A DNA stretch of 32,390 nt from Lysobacterales bacterium (GCA_009692275.1 SHZL01000003.1:1-32390); one strand, 5' to 3'. Counted from the first letter of the stretch, positions 6,782-15,347 are shown. Numbers and translations are program-made. Notes: generated by a model from the sequence alone, not told the origin.

Positions 6782-8695
6782 ATGAAACCGGTGCATAAAT
6801 TAATCTGCCTGCCTGCCGTCGTGCTGGCAGCATTCCAGATGATTGACGTGAAATCCATTGCGGCTGCGGATATCCCGGACGTCAGCAACGCGGCTGTGGT
6901 GGAAGCCTTCGTCGATGGCGTAGTGAAACCCAGCATGAAAGAAACCCACAGCCCATCGGGCGTGGTGATGGTGATGAAGGAAGGGCGGATCATTCTGGCC
7001 AGGGGCTACGGATTTATCGATGTGGACAAGCGCATCCCCGTCGACCCCGTAAGCAGCCTGTTCCGGCCGGGTTCCATTTCCAAGTTGTTTACCTGGGTAT
7101 CGGTCATGCAACTGGTCGAGCAGGGCAAACTGGACCTGGATGCCGACGTCAACCAGTACCTGACCACATTCCAGATCAAGGATACCTGGCCCGGTCAGCC
7201 CATCACCCTGCGCCACATCATGACACACACCCCCGGATTCGAAGACAGCGCGCTGGGCTTCCTCATCACCGACGACCCTGCGCGCATCATGCCGCTGGCG
7301 GATTCCCTGGCTAAATACCAGCCCAATCGCATCAATCCCCCCGGCCTGCATACCGCCTACTCCAACTACGCCACGGCGCTGGCCGGCCTGATCGTGGCCA
7401 ATGTGTCGGGAATGGAGTTCAACGCCTACCTGCAAAAGAACATTTTTGACGTCCTGGGCATGCAGCACTCTACCTTTGTCGAGCCCCTGCCACCGGAACT
7501 GGCCGGTGACATGGCCAAGGCTTACAGCTATAACGCCGGCACCGACAGCTACGAGGAGGAAAAATACGAAATCATTTCCAATTTCGGGCCGGCAGGGGCG
7601 ATGGCAGTCAGCGCTTATGACATGTCCCTGTTTGCTCATGCGCTGCTCAACGAAGGGGCATACCAGGGTCGCCGCATACTTGAAGCTGCAACATTGCAGC
7701 AAATGCTGGACGAAGGATTTGCCCACGACGACCGGGTCCGTGGAATGGGCCTGGGATTCATCGAACGTCGCTTCGGGCCCGAGGGATTCGATAATTTTGG
7801 CCACGATGGAGGCACCACCATTTTTATTTCCCACTTCGGAATGTCGCTGAAAGAAGATTTCATGTTGTTTTCCTCGTTCAGCGGTCCCGGCGCCGGGAAA
7901 ACCGCGCATGCCTTTGTTGGTGCGTTTTACGATGAATTCTTCCCGCCCGACGTGCCCGTCATCGAACCTCCCGCGGATTTTGCGGATCGTGCCGCGAAAT
8001 ACACGGGCACGTTTACCAGCTGGCGTAACAACTTCAGTGATTTCGAGTCCCTGCTGCGCGGCCTGGGCGGCACGAAGGTAACCGCCCTGCCGGACAACAC
8101 GCTGATGATTGGACCAAGCCGCTACGTGGAAGTGGATAAGAACCTGTTCCGCGAAGTCAACGGCAACGAGCGGATTGCATTCCAGGAAGACGCGGAGGGC
8201 GAGATCACCGGGATGGTGACAGATGGCATGGGGGTGTGGCAGGAATACCGCACGCCTTTCTATGAGGTCACGCAGTTCATCGGCTTGCTGGTCGGCCTGC
8301 CATTGTTGATCCTGCTGGGAGTGCTCCTGCGCCTCTGCTTTAATTGGCCTGGCTACAAATCGCTGGCCGGTGCGGAAAAAAACGCGCGGCGGGCATCGGT
8401 GCTGCTGGCGATATTCAATATCCTCTTCTTCATACTGGCGGGAATCGCCGTCAGCGGCGGTCTTATGTCCTTGATGTATGAGCTACCTACCCTGCTGAAG
8501 GTATCTTTCATATTTCCGATCCTGGCGACACTCGCGGCGCTGTACCACCTCTACCAATCTGCACAGCTGTGGCGTCAACCCGTATTTGGAAGCTCCATTT
8601 CCCGTATTGCTTACAGCATCGTGACACTGGCCGGGTTGGGCTTGAGCTGGTTTTATTACCACTGGAACCTGCTGGGGTTCAACTACTACAGCTAG
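6782..8695 (+). CDS. Serine hydrolase (class C beta-lactamase/PBP fold) with C-terminal membrane domain
   Basis: 637-residue exported enzyme. A hydrophobic N-terminal signal (about 7-28) is followed by a beta-lactamase-related domain (about 35-385) with all three active-site elements: S98-I-S-K101 (SxxK, nucleophile and base), Y193-S-N195 (YxN) and H341-D-G343 (HxG). After a small beta domain, the last 150 residues contain four hydrophobic helices, so the catalytic domain is probably tethered on the periplasmic side of the inner membrane. ATG 6782 is preferred over TTG 6776 because AGGA lies 9 bases upstream. Such proteins act as esterases, D-aminopeptidases or peptidases; true antibiotic resistance is not implied. 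It is divergent from the deacylase-like gene. Confidence 0.88.
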   Translation: MKPVHKLICLPAVVLAAFQMIDVKSIAAADIPDVSNAAVVEAFVDGVVKPSMKETHSPSGVVMVMKEGRIILARGYGFIDVDKRIPVDPVSSLFRPGSISKLFTWVSVMQLVEQGKLDLDADVNQYLTTFQIKDTWPGQPITLRHIMTHTPGFEDSALGFLITDDPARIMPLADSLAKYQPNRINPPGLHTAYSNYATALAGLIVANVSGMEFNAYLQKNIFDVLGMQHSTFVEPLPPELAGDMAKAYSYNAGTDSYEEEKYEIISNFGPAGAMAVSAYDMSLFAHALLNEGAYQGRRILEAATLQQMLDEGFAHDDRVRGMGLGFIERRFGPEGFDNFGHDGGTTIFISHFGMSLKEDFMLFSSFSGPGAGKTAHAFVGAFYDEFFPPDVPVIEPPADFADRAAKYTGTFTSWRNNFSDFESLLRGLGGTKVTALPDNTLMIGPSRYVEVDKNLFREVNGNERIAFQEDAEGEITGMVTDGMGVWQEYRTPFYEVTQFIGLLVGLPLLILLGVLLRLCFNWPGYKSLAGAEKNARRASVLLAIFNILFFILAGIAVSGGLMSLMYELPTLLKVSFIFPILATLAALYHLYQSAQLWRQPVFGSSISRIAYSIVTLAGLGLSWFYYHWNLLGFNYYS

Positions 8696-8723
8696 GGAAA
8701 CTCTGATTTATTCAGAGTTTTCC
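8695..8723. terminator. Convergent-gene hairpin
   Basis: A 12-bp stem with one G-T pair (GGGAAACTCTGA / TCAGAGTTTTCC, loop TTTAT) sits exactly between the convergent serine hydrolase and amidohydrolase genes and overlaps both stop codons. No long T run follows on either strand, so it is a candidate bidirectional terminator. Confidence 0.5.
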
Positions 8724-10129
8724 TGGTCACTGCGCCCGCGCAAATTGGCTTCGACCGGCACGCCGTCCTGCTTGTATACCGTGCCGCCTTTCATCACCAG
8801 GTCGACGTCCTGCAACAGGCTGATATAGCGCAGGACGTCTCCCTTGACCGCGACGATGTCGGCATAGCGGCCGGCTACCAGGCTGCCCCAACGCTGCTCG
8901 ACGCGCATGAACTTGGATGGCCAGTAAGTGGCAGCCTGGATGGTCTCCATGGCGGGCACACCCATCACGTTGACCCAGACATCCAGTTCATGCCAGGTGG
9001 ACTGGCAGTGAAATTTGAGCGGGATACCGCTGTCCGTGCCCACCAGCAGGACGACGCCAGACTCACGTAATTGCTGGAATTTGCGCTGCAGCGTTGGCTT
9101 GCGTTTGGGCGTCAACTGGAAATAGAGCAGTTCATCAGGGTGCGCAATGGATGCGGAAATGTCGGCGATGGTGTCCGCCTGCAGTCCACGGTTCCAGCAG
9201 TTGTCATCCAGGGCTTCCGGATTGTCCCGCGTGTACTCGTAGTTCCACAATCCTTCGACGGTTGGAGTCCAGTACAAGGGATCGCCGACGATCATGCCGG
9301 CAGCGGTACGCTCCTCGAGTGGAAGCATCACGCTTTCCGGGTATTCCGGCGCACTGGACAGGCCCGTATGCTCGAAGTTGTCGACGCCAACCAGCAGCCC
9401 GCGGCGTATCTCTTCCGGGCGGTGGGCATGCGCCACCACTTTGAGGCCACGTTTATGCGCCTGGTCGACCAGGGCCTGCGCTTCCTCGATTGTCATGAGA
9501 TCCTGGTCGATCATCTTGATGACATCGACACCGGCATCAGCGAGCCGGTTGACCTTGTCGCGCGCGTCATTCGGGCCGTTTATGCCCCAGCGGTAATCTT
9601 CCGTGCCCGGGTAAGGCGCATGCTGCAAAAACGGCCCGGAGACAAACAGCCTTGGCCCGGGAATTTCCCCGTCATTGATGCGTTTGCGCACCTGCAGGCT
9701 GTCATCCAGCCCGGCGCCCAGGTCGCGGGCCGTGGTGACGCCCGCCAGTAACAGCTGCACCGCAGAAGCCGGCATGATTTCGCTGGCGAATCGTTGCTTG
9801 TAGGTCGGCATCCAGTGGTCGTAGTCGGCATGCCCATTGATATCCAGGTGCACATGCATGTCCCACAAGCCGGGCAGCACGCTCATCCCTTCCGTTGAAA
9901 TCACTGCATAGCCAGCAGGTACCGGCAGTGAATCCACCGTGCCGATTTTCTCGATGGTCGCGCCGTCAACCAGTACCACGCTGTTGTGCAGCGGCGTCGA
10001 GCCCAACCCGTTGATCAGCGTGCCGCCCACCAGGGCTTGCTTGCCAGCCGCCGACGCGGTCGCTGCAAAGCATGCGGCTGAAAGGACGATCAAGAGTTGG
10101 CAGGACATCCGGAATCCGCTGTGTTCCAT
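8708..10129 (-). CDS. Exported imidazolonepropionase-like amidohydrolase
   Basis: 473-residue metal-dependent hydrolase of the COG1228 type, probably periplasmic. A Sec signal spans residues 1 to about 27 (SCQLLIVLSAACFAATASA). Metal-binding motifs are LPGLWDMHVH (H92 and H94), VVAHAH, DNFEHTG and LVGTDSGIP. The ATG at 10129 is chosen because GGGAGA lies about 7 bases upstream and it gives a clean signal peptide; a longer frame from 10171 adds residues without a signal character. Relatives include peptidases (prolidase- and Xaa-Pro-like), lactonases and aryl hydrolases, so the substrate is open. It lies 53 bases downstream of fbiC on the same strand and may be read through from it, but no functional link to F420 is evident. 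Confidence 0.86.
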   Translation of the reverse strand: MEHSGFRMSCQLLIVLSAACFAATASAAGKQALVGGTLINGLGSTPLHNSVVLVDGATIEKIGTVDSLPVPAGYAVISTEGMSVLPGLWDMHVHLDINGHADYDHWMPTYKQRFASEIMPASAVQLLLAGVTTARDLGAGLDDSLQVRKRINDGEIPGPRLFVSGPFLQHAPYPGTEDYRWGINGPNDARDKVNRLADAGVDVIKMIDQDLMTIEEAQALVDQAHKRGLKVVAHAHRPEEIRRGLLVGVDNFEHTGLSSAPEYPESVMLPLEERTAAGMIVGDPLYWTPTVEGLWNYEYTRDNPEALDDNCWNRGLQADTIADISASIAHPDELLYFQLTPKRKPTLQRKFQQLRESGVVLLVGTDSGIPLKFHCQSTWHELDVWVNVMGVPAMETIQAATYWPSKFMRVEQRWGSLVAGRYADIVAVKGDVLRYISLLQDVDLVMKGGTVYKQDGVPVEANLRGRSDQENSE

Positions 10130-10182
10130 GTTCAATCTCCCAGCAGGAATTGGGTCGCTCTGACCCTGCATCCCGATATGTT

Positions 10183-12585
10183 TCAGGCCAGCTGGCGCAC
10201 ATTCAGCTGTGGCGCAGGCCTGGGCACGGGTGCAGTTGAGTACAACGTAGTGCGCTGGTATGGCTTGCGCCCGCAGGAGATGATCACGCGTTCCAGCGTG
10301 GCCGGTTTCATTTCCTGCCCGTGAACTGCGCCCGCCGCACGCGTGATGCTTTCGTTCATCAGGGTGCCACCTATGTCATTGGCGCCCGACTGCAGGCAAA
10401 CCCGTGCGCCTTCCAGGCCCATTTTCACCCACGAGGTCTGGATGTTCGGAATGTGCGTGGACAGCACCAACCGCGATACGGCATGCATCAGCACTGCTTC
10501 GCGAAAGGTCGGGCCGCGCCGTGACTGGCCACGCCGGTAAATGGGCGCCTCATCGGCCACGAACGGCAGCGGCACGAATTCGGTGATGCCACCGGTACGA
10601 ATCTGCAGTTCCAGGACACGCAGCAGGTGGACCGCCCAATGGTGGTAGGCATCAACATGTCCAAACATGATGGTGGCCGTGGTTGGCAAGCCGACCCCGT
10701 GTGCCGCCCCGACCACGGCCAGCCACTGCTCCGTGTTGAGCTTGTCCGGGCAGATGATTTCCCGGATATCGTCGGACAGGATTTCCGCCGCGGTACCCGG
10801 CAGGGTCTTGAGCCCAAGCTCTTTGAGCTGCCGCAAGAACGCTGGAATTGTGAGGCCCAGAGTTTCCGCCCCGTGGGTAACCTCCAGCGGAGAAAACGCG
10901 TGGATATGCATGTCCGGCAAAGCCTGGTGCACCGCAGCACAGATGTCCAGGTAGGACTGTCCGGTGAACTCAGGATGGATGCCCCCTTGCAGGCAGACCT
11001 CGGTGGCGCCGCGTTCCCAGGCTTCAATCGCGAGGTCAGCCACGTCCTGCGGGGTTTTCAGATAGGGTGCGTCGCTGGCTGGCGTGCGTTTTTTTCCCTT
11101 GGCAAAAGCACAGAACTTGCAGCGGTAGGTGCACAGGTTGGTGTAATTGATATTGCGATTGACCACGTAACTGACCTGGTCACCACAAATCGATGCACGC
11201 ATGCGATCCGCTGCCTGGCAAACGGCAAAATACTCATCTCCCCTGGCATCAAACAGGCGGCTGATCTGGGCAATGCTCAGGGTGTTACCGTGTTCTGCCT
11301 GGTGCAGGATTGAACTTAAAGCGGCTGACACGTGGCGGCGATTGATGCGTATGTAGGAGGCAGATGGCGCCGTCCGGAAGTCGTGCGGGACTTCTACAGA
11401 CGTTCCGCTCAGCCAATTGTCTTCTCTCGCCAGGCCTGCGCTGTCAGACAGCTTCAACACGAAGGGCCGCACTTCGTCAGCCAGCCAGGTTTCGGCGGCG
11501 AGCGCGAAATTGCGGTAGATCGTCAGCCGCTGCTGCAGGCACTTGCCGGCTGCCCTGGTTTCCTCGGATAACACTTCGAGCTCAGGCCAGGGTGATTCGG
11601 GATTGACGTGATCCGGCGTGAGCGGGGACACGCCACCCCAGTCGTTGATGCCGGCTGCTAGCAGGCGTGCCCAGCCCCCCGAGTTGAGATTGGGTGGAGC
11701 CTGGATACTCATTGCCGGGCCAAAAATGATCCGCGCCATGGCCACGGTCCAGAGCATTTCTTCTGCCGCCGGTGGCGCAACCCGGGCCATCTTGGTATCG
11801 GCCTTGGGCACGAAATTCTGGATGATGATTTCCTGGATATGGCCGTACTTCTGCTGCACATCCCGGATCGCCAGCAATGAATCCAGCCGTTCTTCGCGCG
11901 TCTCACCAATGCCAATCAGAATGCCGGTCGTAAAAGGAACCCTGGCCTGGCCCGCGTCCTCCAGGGTCTGCATGCGCACCGCCGGGTCCTTGTCGGGTGA
12001 ACCGTAGTGCACCTGCCCTTTCCCGCACAACCGCGGCGATACGTTCTCCAGCATGATGCCCATCGAGGCAGACACCGTACGCAGCATGGCAATCTCCGCC
12101 GGCGTCATGCATCCGGCGTTGATGTGGGGCAGGAGGCCGGTTTGCTGCAAAACTTCCCGTGCGACGTGAGCGACATACTCAAGCGTTGTGGCAAAGCCCA
12201 TCTCGGCCAGCATCTTGCGGGCCGCCTCGTAGCGCAGCTCCGGTTTCTCGCCCAGCGTGAACAAGGCTTCCTTGCAGCCCATTTCCTTGCCCTGCCGGGC
12301 AATGGCCAGCGCTTCTTCAACCGACATGTAGGCGGAAGACAGGTGTTTGGGCTCGGTCGCAAACGTGCAGTAATGGCACAGGTCACGGCACAGGCGGGTC
12401 AGTGGAATGAATACCTTGCGCGAATAGGTCACGATATTGCCATGGCCGGCATCGCGTAGCGCGGCTGCCTCAGCGCAGAGCTGCTCCAGCGGAACCGTGG
12501 CAGACATCCGGTGGACCTCAGCCCGTCCCGGAAAGGTGTACCCCGGCAGATTGTGGACGGGGCTCTGATTTATTGCGTCACTCAT
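10183..12585 (-). CDS. fbiC: FbiC: fused CofG/CofH radical-SAM Fo synthase
   Basis: Makes the deazaflavin Fo (7,8-didemethyl-8-hydroxy-5-deazariboflavin) from tyrosine and the riboflavin precursor 5-amino-6-ribitylaminouracil. The 800-residue protein carries two radical-SAM domains. The N-terminal CofG part has C66-RDL-C70-HY-C73, followed by INAGCMTPAEI and NVSPRLCGKG. The C-terminal CofH part has C485-TYR-C489-KF-C492 (NYTNLCTYRCKFCAF) and EVCLQGGIHPEF. The order and length match actinobacterial and proteobacterial FbiC; archaea and cyanobacteria usually have two separate proteins. The ATG lies 3 bases after the cofC stop, so cofC and fbiC form one transcription unit, divergent from pgl-fgd-cofE-cofD. 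Both iron-sulfur motifs are intact, so the enzyme should be active. Confidence 0.97.
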   Translation of the reverse strand: MSDAINQSPVHNLPGYTFPGRAEVHRMSATVPLEQLCAEAAALRDAGHGNIVTYSRKVFIPLTRLCRDLCHYCTFATEPKHLSSAYMSVEEALAIARQGKEMGCKEALFTLGEKPELRYEAARKMLAEMGFATTLEYVAHVAREVLQQTGLLPHINAGCMTPAEIAMLRTVSASMGIMLENVSPRLCGKGQVHYGSPDKDPAVRMQTLEDAGQARVPFTTGILIGIGETREERLDSLLAIRDVQQKYGHIQEIIIQNFVPKADTKMARVAPPAAEEMLWTVAMARIIFGPAMSIQAPPNLNSGGWARLLAAGINDWGGVSPLTPDHVNPESPWPELEVLSEETRAAGKCLQQRLTIYRNFALAAETWLADEVRPFVLKLSDSAGLAREDNWLSGTSVEVPHDFRTAPSASYIRINRRHVSAALSSILHQAEHGNTLSIAQISRLFDARGDEYFAVCQAADRMRASICGDQVSYVVNRNINYTNLCTYRCKFCAFAKGKKRTPASDAPYLKTPQDVADLAIEAWERGATEVCLQGGIHPEFTGQSYLDICAAVHQALPDMHIHAFSPLEVTHGAETLGLTIPAFLRQLKELGLKTLPGTAAEILSDDIREIICPDKLNTEQWLAVVGAAHGVGLPTTATIMFGHVDAYHHWAVHLLRVLELQIRTGGITEFVPLPFVADEAPIYRRGQSRRGPTFREAVLMHAVSRLVLSTHIPNIQTSWVKMGLEGARVCLQSGANDIGGTLMNESITRAAGAVHGQEMKPATLERVIISCGRKPYQRTTLYSTAPVPRPAPQLNVRQLA

Positions 12586-12588
12586 TAC

Positions 12589-13365
12589 CTAAACCTCGCT
12601 TGCCTCTGCGGCTGGCATGTTGCAATCCCTGTCGCACAGAAATTTCCATGTTGCCGTGTGCTGAAACTCTTCATTGTGCCGGTAATACTCCAGCAAAATT
12701 CCTAGATCCCCGGGCTCATCGACGTCCATACCCACCGTCAGCGATTCCAGTAAAACGACGTCTGCGTGACGCGAACCGGCGCTGGCACAATGTAACGCAA
12801 AACTGTCCGGACCATAGCAGAACTCGAAGGGCTGCCCCGCATCGAGGAACAGGCAATTGGTGCCGCCACGATCCGCCGAGGGGCTGATTCCTATCATTTC
12901 GCCGGCACAGCTTACTGCCCGGGCGAGGAAAATTCCCGCCAGGCGGTCCAGTTCCGTGCCGGTCACAAGCGGAATGTCGGAATGAATGATCACCAACCGG
13001 CGTCCTCCGTTTTGGCGGATGGCCTCAACCCCAAGGGCAATGGCCGCGTTCATGTCGCAGTTGCCATGCTCCTGCACCAACAGCAGTCCCCGCTGCAGGG
13101 CCAGTTCAGCCACCCGCGGGTCCGCAGTCACAATGGCAATTCCCGAGACTGCCTTGCTGGCAACCAGTGCATCCAGCACATCCTTCAGCATGGCAAAAGC
13201 AAAATCTTCACGCTTCGGTCCAAAGTACTGCTGCAGGCGTTGCTTTGCCATCGTCAAAGCCTTGACCGGAACCAGTGCCCACAGGCTTTTGGCAACGGGA
13301 CTGCGCGCTGCAACCGAACTGTTGGCGAATGCTTGCGTTTCTAGCGGTATTTGAATAATGTTCAA
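12589..13365 (-). CDS. cofC: CofC/FbiD: phospholactate (or PEP/3-phosphoglycerate) guanylyltransferase
   Basis: Activates the C3 acid of the F420 side chain with GTP for transfer by CofD. The family landmarks are clear: LWALVPVKALTMAKQRL, IHSDIPLV, SADRGGTNCLF and VGMDVDEPGDL. The start is uncertain. The frame stays open upstream to 13515, and none of the possible starts (TTG 13365, GTG 13422, GTG 13446, ATG 13449, TTG 13515) has a good ribosome-binding site. TTG 13365 is given because homologues begin close to LWALVPVK and a promoter-like sequence lies just upstream. Which acid is used (2-phospholactate, PEP or 3-phosphoglycerate) cannot be told from the sequence. It is followed 3 bases later by fbiC. 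Confidence 0.92.
   Translation of the reverse strand: MNIIQIPLETQAFANSSVAARSPVAKSLWALVPVKALTMAKQRLQQYFGPKREDFAFAMLKDVLDALVASKAVSGIAIVTADPRVAELALQRGLLLVQEHGNCDMNAAIALGVEAIRQNGGRRLVIIHSDIPLVTGTELDRLAGIFLARAVSCAGEMIGISPSADRGGTNCLFLDAGQPFEFCYGPDSFALHCASAGSRHADVVLLESLTVGMDVDEPGDLGILLEYYRHNEEFQHTATWKFLCDRDCNMPAAEASEV
13351..13365. promoter_or_regulatory. Palindrome TTGAA-N5-TTCAA at the cofC 5' end
   Basis: The sequence TTGAATAATGTTCAA is a 5-5-5 inverted repeat over the proposed cofC start. It shares 12 of 15 bases (one read in reverse complement) with the palindrome at 24580-24594, the other divergent control region. It could be the operator of a dimeric repressor such as the TetR protein encoded here, but chance similarity is possible. 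Confidence 0.35.
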
Positions 13366-13375
13366 ACTCTGGGTG

Positions 13376-13403
13376 ATGATAGCAAAAGTTACACGTGTTG
13401 CAA
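13376..13403 (-). promoter_or_regulatory. Candidate sigma70 promoter for cofC-fbiC
   Basis: On the minus strand TTGCAA (-35, 4/6 to consensus) and TATCAT (-10, 5/6) are separated by 16 bases. Transcription would begin about 13369, which makes the TTG start at 13365 nearly leaderless; that tension means either the promoter or the start is wrong. The rest of the 13366-13567 divergent gap shows no convincing pgl promoter by eye. Confidence 0.3.
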
Positions 13404-13567
13404 GACGGACTGAAGCGGCCACGCATTGCCACGCTCGCAGTGTCACCATTATGATGAAATCGGTATGCCGTACAAGTTCAAATTGCGCCACTAACCCCCG
13501 GTTTTGGTGAATCAATGCAAACAGGAATGATTAGGCCAGGTTGTCTGCGGCTCCCAAGTGACCCGCA

Positions 13568-14254
13568 GTGAATCTGTTGTCGCTGGCATCACCACCGGAC
13601 CTCGCCAGGGCTGCGGCGGAACACATTGGTACCTGCGCGCTGCAGGCGGTTGCGCAACGCGGTCGATTTTCACTCGCCCTCAGCGGCGGCAGCACGCCGT
13701 GGCTGATGTTGAACCATCTGGCTCGCCTGGATCTGCCCTGGGATCGTTTTCATGTTTTCCAGGTGGACGAAAGGGTTGCACCCGATGGCGACCCGGAAAG
13801 AAACCTGACGCACATCCAGGCCCAGTTCACCAGCCGGGTCTGCATTCCACCGGGCCAGGTGTATGCCATGCCGGTACTGGAAGAAGACCTCGATGCTGCC
13901 GCCAACAACTACATGCACACGCTGCACGGCCTTGCCGGCATGCCGGCGATCCTTGATCTCGTTCACCTCGGGCTGGGGGGCGACGGGCACACGGCTTCAT
14001 TGTTTCCGGGCAACCCCGTGCTGGACTCGCTGGCTCTTGACGTGGATATTGCCCGTGTTGCGCAGCAACGCATGCGCATGACGCTGACTTATCCCGTCAT
14101 CAACCGCGCACGGAATATCCTGTGGCTGATCAGCGGGGCGGACAAAGCCGGCATGCTGCAGCGCCTGATCGCGCAGGACCAGTCAATTCCGGCAGGACGC
14201 GTCAGCCAGGACCTGGCGACCATTTTTACCGACATTCCGTTGCTTACTACCTGA
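13568..14254 (+). CDS. pgl: 6-phosphogluconolactonase
   Basis: Hydrolyses 6-phosphogluconolactone to 6-phosphogluconate in the cytoplasm. The 228-residue length is typical. Family motifs are L38-SGGSTP (sugar-phosphate loop), the VDERVAPDGDPERN segment (D67-E68-R69) and LGLGGDGHTASLFPG about residue 140. The GTG at 13568 is the first start after an in-frame TGA at 13559-13561. It sits 33 bases before fgd, whose product is exactly this lactone, so here it most likely serves F420-linked glucose-6-phosphate oxidation as well as, or instead of, the ordinary NADP pathway. No NADP-type zwf gene is in the window. Confidence 0.93.
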   Translation: MNLLSLASPPDLARAAAEHIGTCALQAVAQRGRFSLALSGGSTPWLMLNHLARLDLPWDRFHVFQVDERVAPDGDPERNLTHIQAQFTSRVCIPPGQVYAMPVLEEDLDAAANNYMHTLHGLAGMPAILDLVHLGLGGDGHTASLFPGNPVLDSLALDVDIARVAQQRMRMTLTYPVINRARNILWLISGADKAGMLQRLIAQDQSIPAGRVSQDLATIFTDIPLLTT

Positions 14255-14287
14255 TTTTATTGCTAACACACTGAGACATTGCCAACC

Positions 14288-15307
14288 ATGACTACTCATT
14301 CCAAGCTCAAACTAGGTTACAAAGCATCCGCTGAACAATTCGGCCCCCGCGACCTGCTGGAGTTTTCGGTCCTCGCAGAGGAGGTCGGCTTTGACTCGGT
14401 TTGGGTCAGCGATCACTTCCAGCCGTGGCGGCATAAAGGCGGGCACGCACCGTTTTCGCTGGGCTGGCTGGCGGCCCTGGGCGAGCGCACATCCAGGATC
14501 ACCATGGGCACCAGCGTTGCTACACCGACCTTCAGATATCACCCCTCGGTCGTAGCACAAGCATTTGGAACCCTGGGAGCGCTCAGTCCGGGGCGCGTGG
14601 TGCTGGGGGTTGGCACCGGTGAATCGCTGAACGAGGTGCCCGCCACGGGCATGGAATGGCCGGGGTTCAAGGAGCGCTTCGGGCGGCTCAAGGAATCGAT
14701 AACCTTGATGCGCAAACTTTGGACCGAAGAGCGCGTGACCTATGACGGTGAGTATTACAAAACGTCAAACGCCACCATTTATGACCGGCCGGACGAACCC
14801 ATACCCATCTACATTGCTGCCGCCGGCGAAATGGCAGCCCGGCTTGCCGGCAGGGTTGGCGATGGTTTTATCTGCACCAGCGGCAAGGCCCCGAAGCTTT
14901 ACAGCGAAACCCTGCTGCCCAATGTTCAGACCGGGCTTGAAGCATCCGGGCGGAACATGAACGACCTGGAAAAAATGATCGAGATGAAAGTATCGTTTGA
15001 TACGGACATCGACGCTGCCCGGGACAACACCCGGTGGTGGGCTGCGCTGGCTCTGTCACCCGAGGAAAAAACCAGCGTGGAAGACCCGCAAGAAATGGAA
15101 CGGCTGGCGGATGCCTTGCCGCTGGAGCGCATCACCAGTCGCTGGATCGTTTCCGCTGATCCGGAAGAGCAGGTGGAGCGCATCCGGCCCTATATTGAAC
15201 TTGGCTTCACCCACCTGGTGTTCCACGCGCCGGGTCCGGACCAGGAGAAATTCCTACGCCTGTATGCCGAGCAGGTGCTGCCACTATTGCGCAAGAAATT
15301 CGGTTGA
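14288..15307 (+). CDS. fgd: F420-dependent glucose-6-phosphate dehydrogenase (LLM class)
   Basis: Oxidises glucose-6-phosphate to 6-phosphogluconolactone and reduces F420 to F420H2. The 339-residue TIM-barrel protein resembles mycobacterial FGD1 strongly as I recall it: LKLGYKASAEQF at the N-terminus, SDHFQPWRHKGGHAPFSLGW, TPTFRYHPSV and LVFHAPGPDQ. Residues matching the FGD1 catalytic and phosphate-binding set are all present: D42/H43, W47, E112, K200, K261 and R285. The two Lys and Arg that hold the phosphate argue for FGD rather than another LLM oxidoreductase such as hydroxymycolate dehydrogenase or a methylene-H4MPT reductase. ATG 14288 is chosen over TTG 14279 by homologue N-terminus. 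It lies between pgl and cofE on one transcript. Confidence 0.95.
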   Translation: MTTHSKLKLGYKASAEQFGPRDLLEFSVLAEEVGFDSVWVSDHFQPWRHKGGHAPFSLGWLAALGERTSRITMGTSVATPTFRYHPSVVAQAFGTLGALSPGRVVLGVGTGESLNEVPATGMEWPGFKERFGRLKESITLMRKLWTEERVTYDGEYYKTSNATIYDRPDEPIPIYIAAAGEMAARLAGRVGDGFICTSGKAPKLYSETLLPNVQTGLEASGRNMNDLEKMIEMKVSFDTDIDAARDNTRWWAALALSPEEKTSVEDPQEMERLADALPLERITSRWIVSADPEEQVERIRPYIELGFTHLVFHAPGPDQEKFLRLYAEQVLPLLRKKFG

Positions 15308-15347
15308 GTTCCAGAACGACTGCTAACCGATTACGCGTCGTCTTCCG

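Noticed and set aside
6800..7909. Antisense frame within the serine hydrolase gene
   Set aside because: Contradicted by the intact SxxK, YxN and HxG motifs on the other strand.
6782..8695. AmpC-type antibiotic resistance gene
   Set aside because: The active-site motifs are shared by many esterases and peptidases, and the C-terminal four-helix domain is not found in AmpC.
14288..15307. Alkanesulfonate/luciferase-type FMN monooxygenase
   Set aside because: The phosphate-binding Lys/Lys/Arg set, the FGD1-like N-terminus and the F420 gene context favour FGD.
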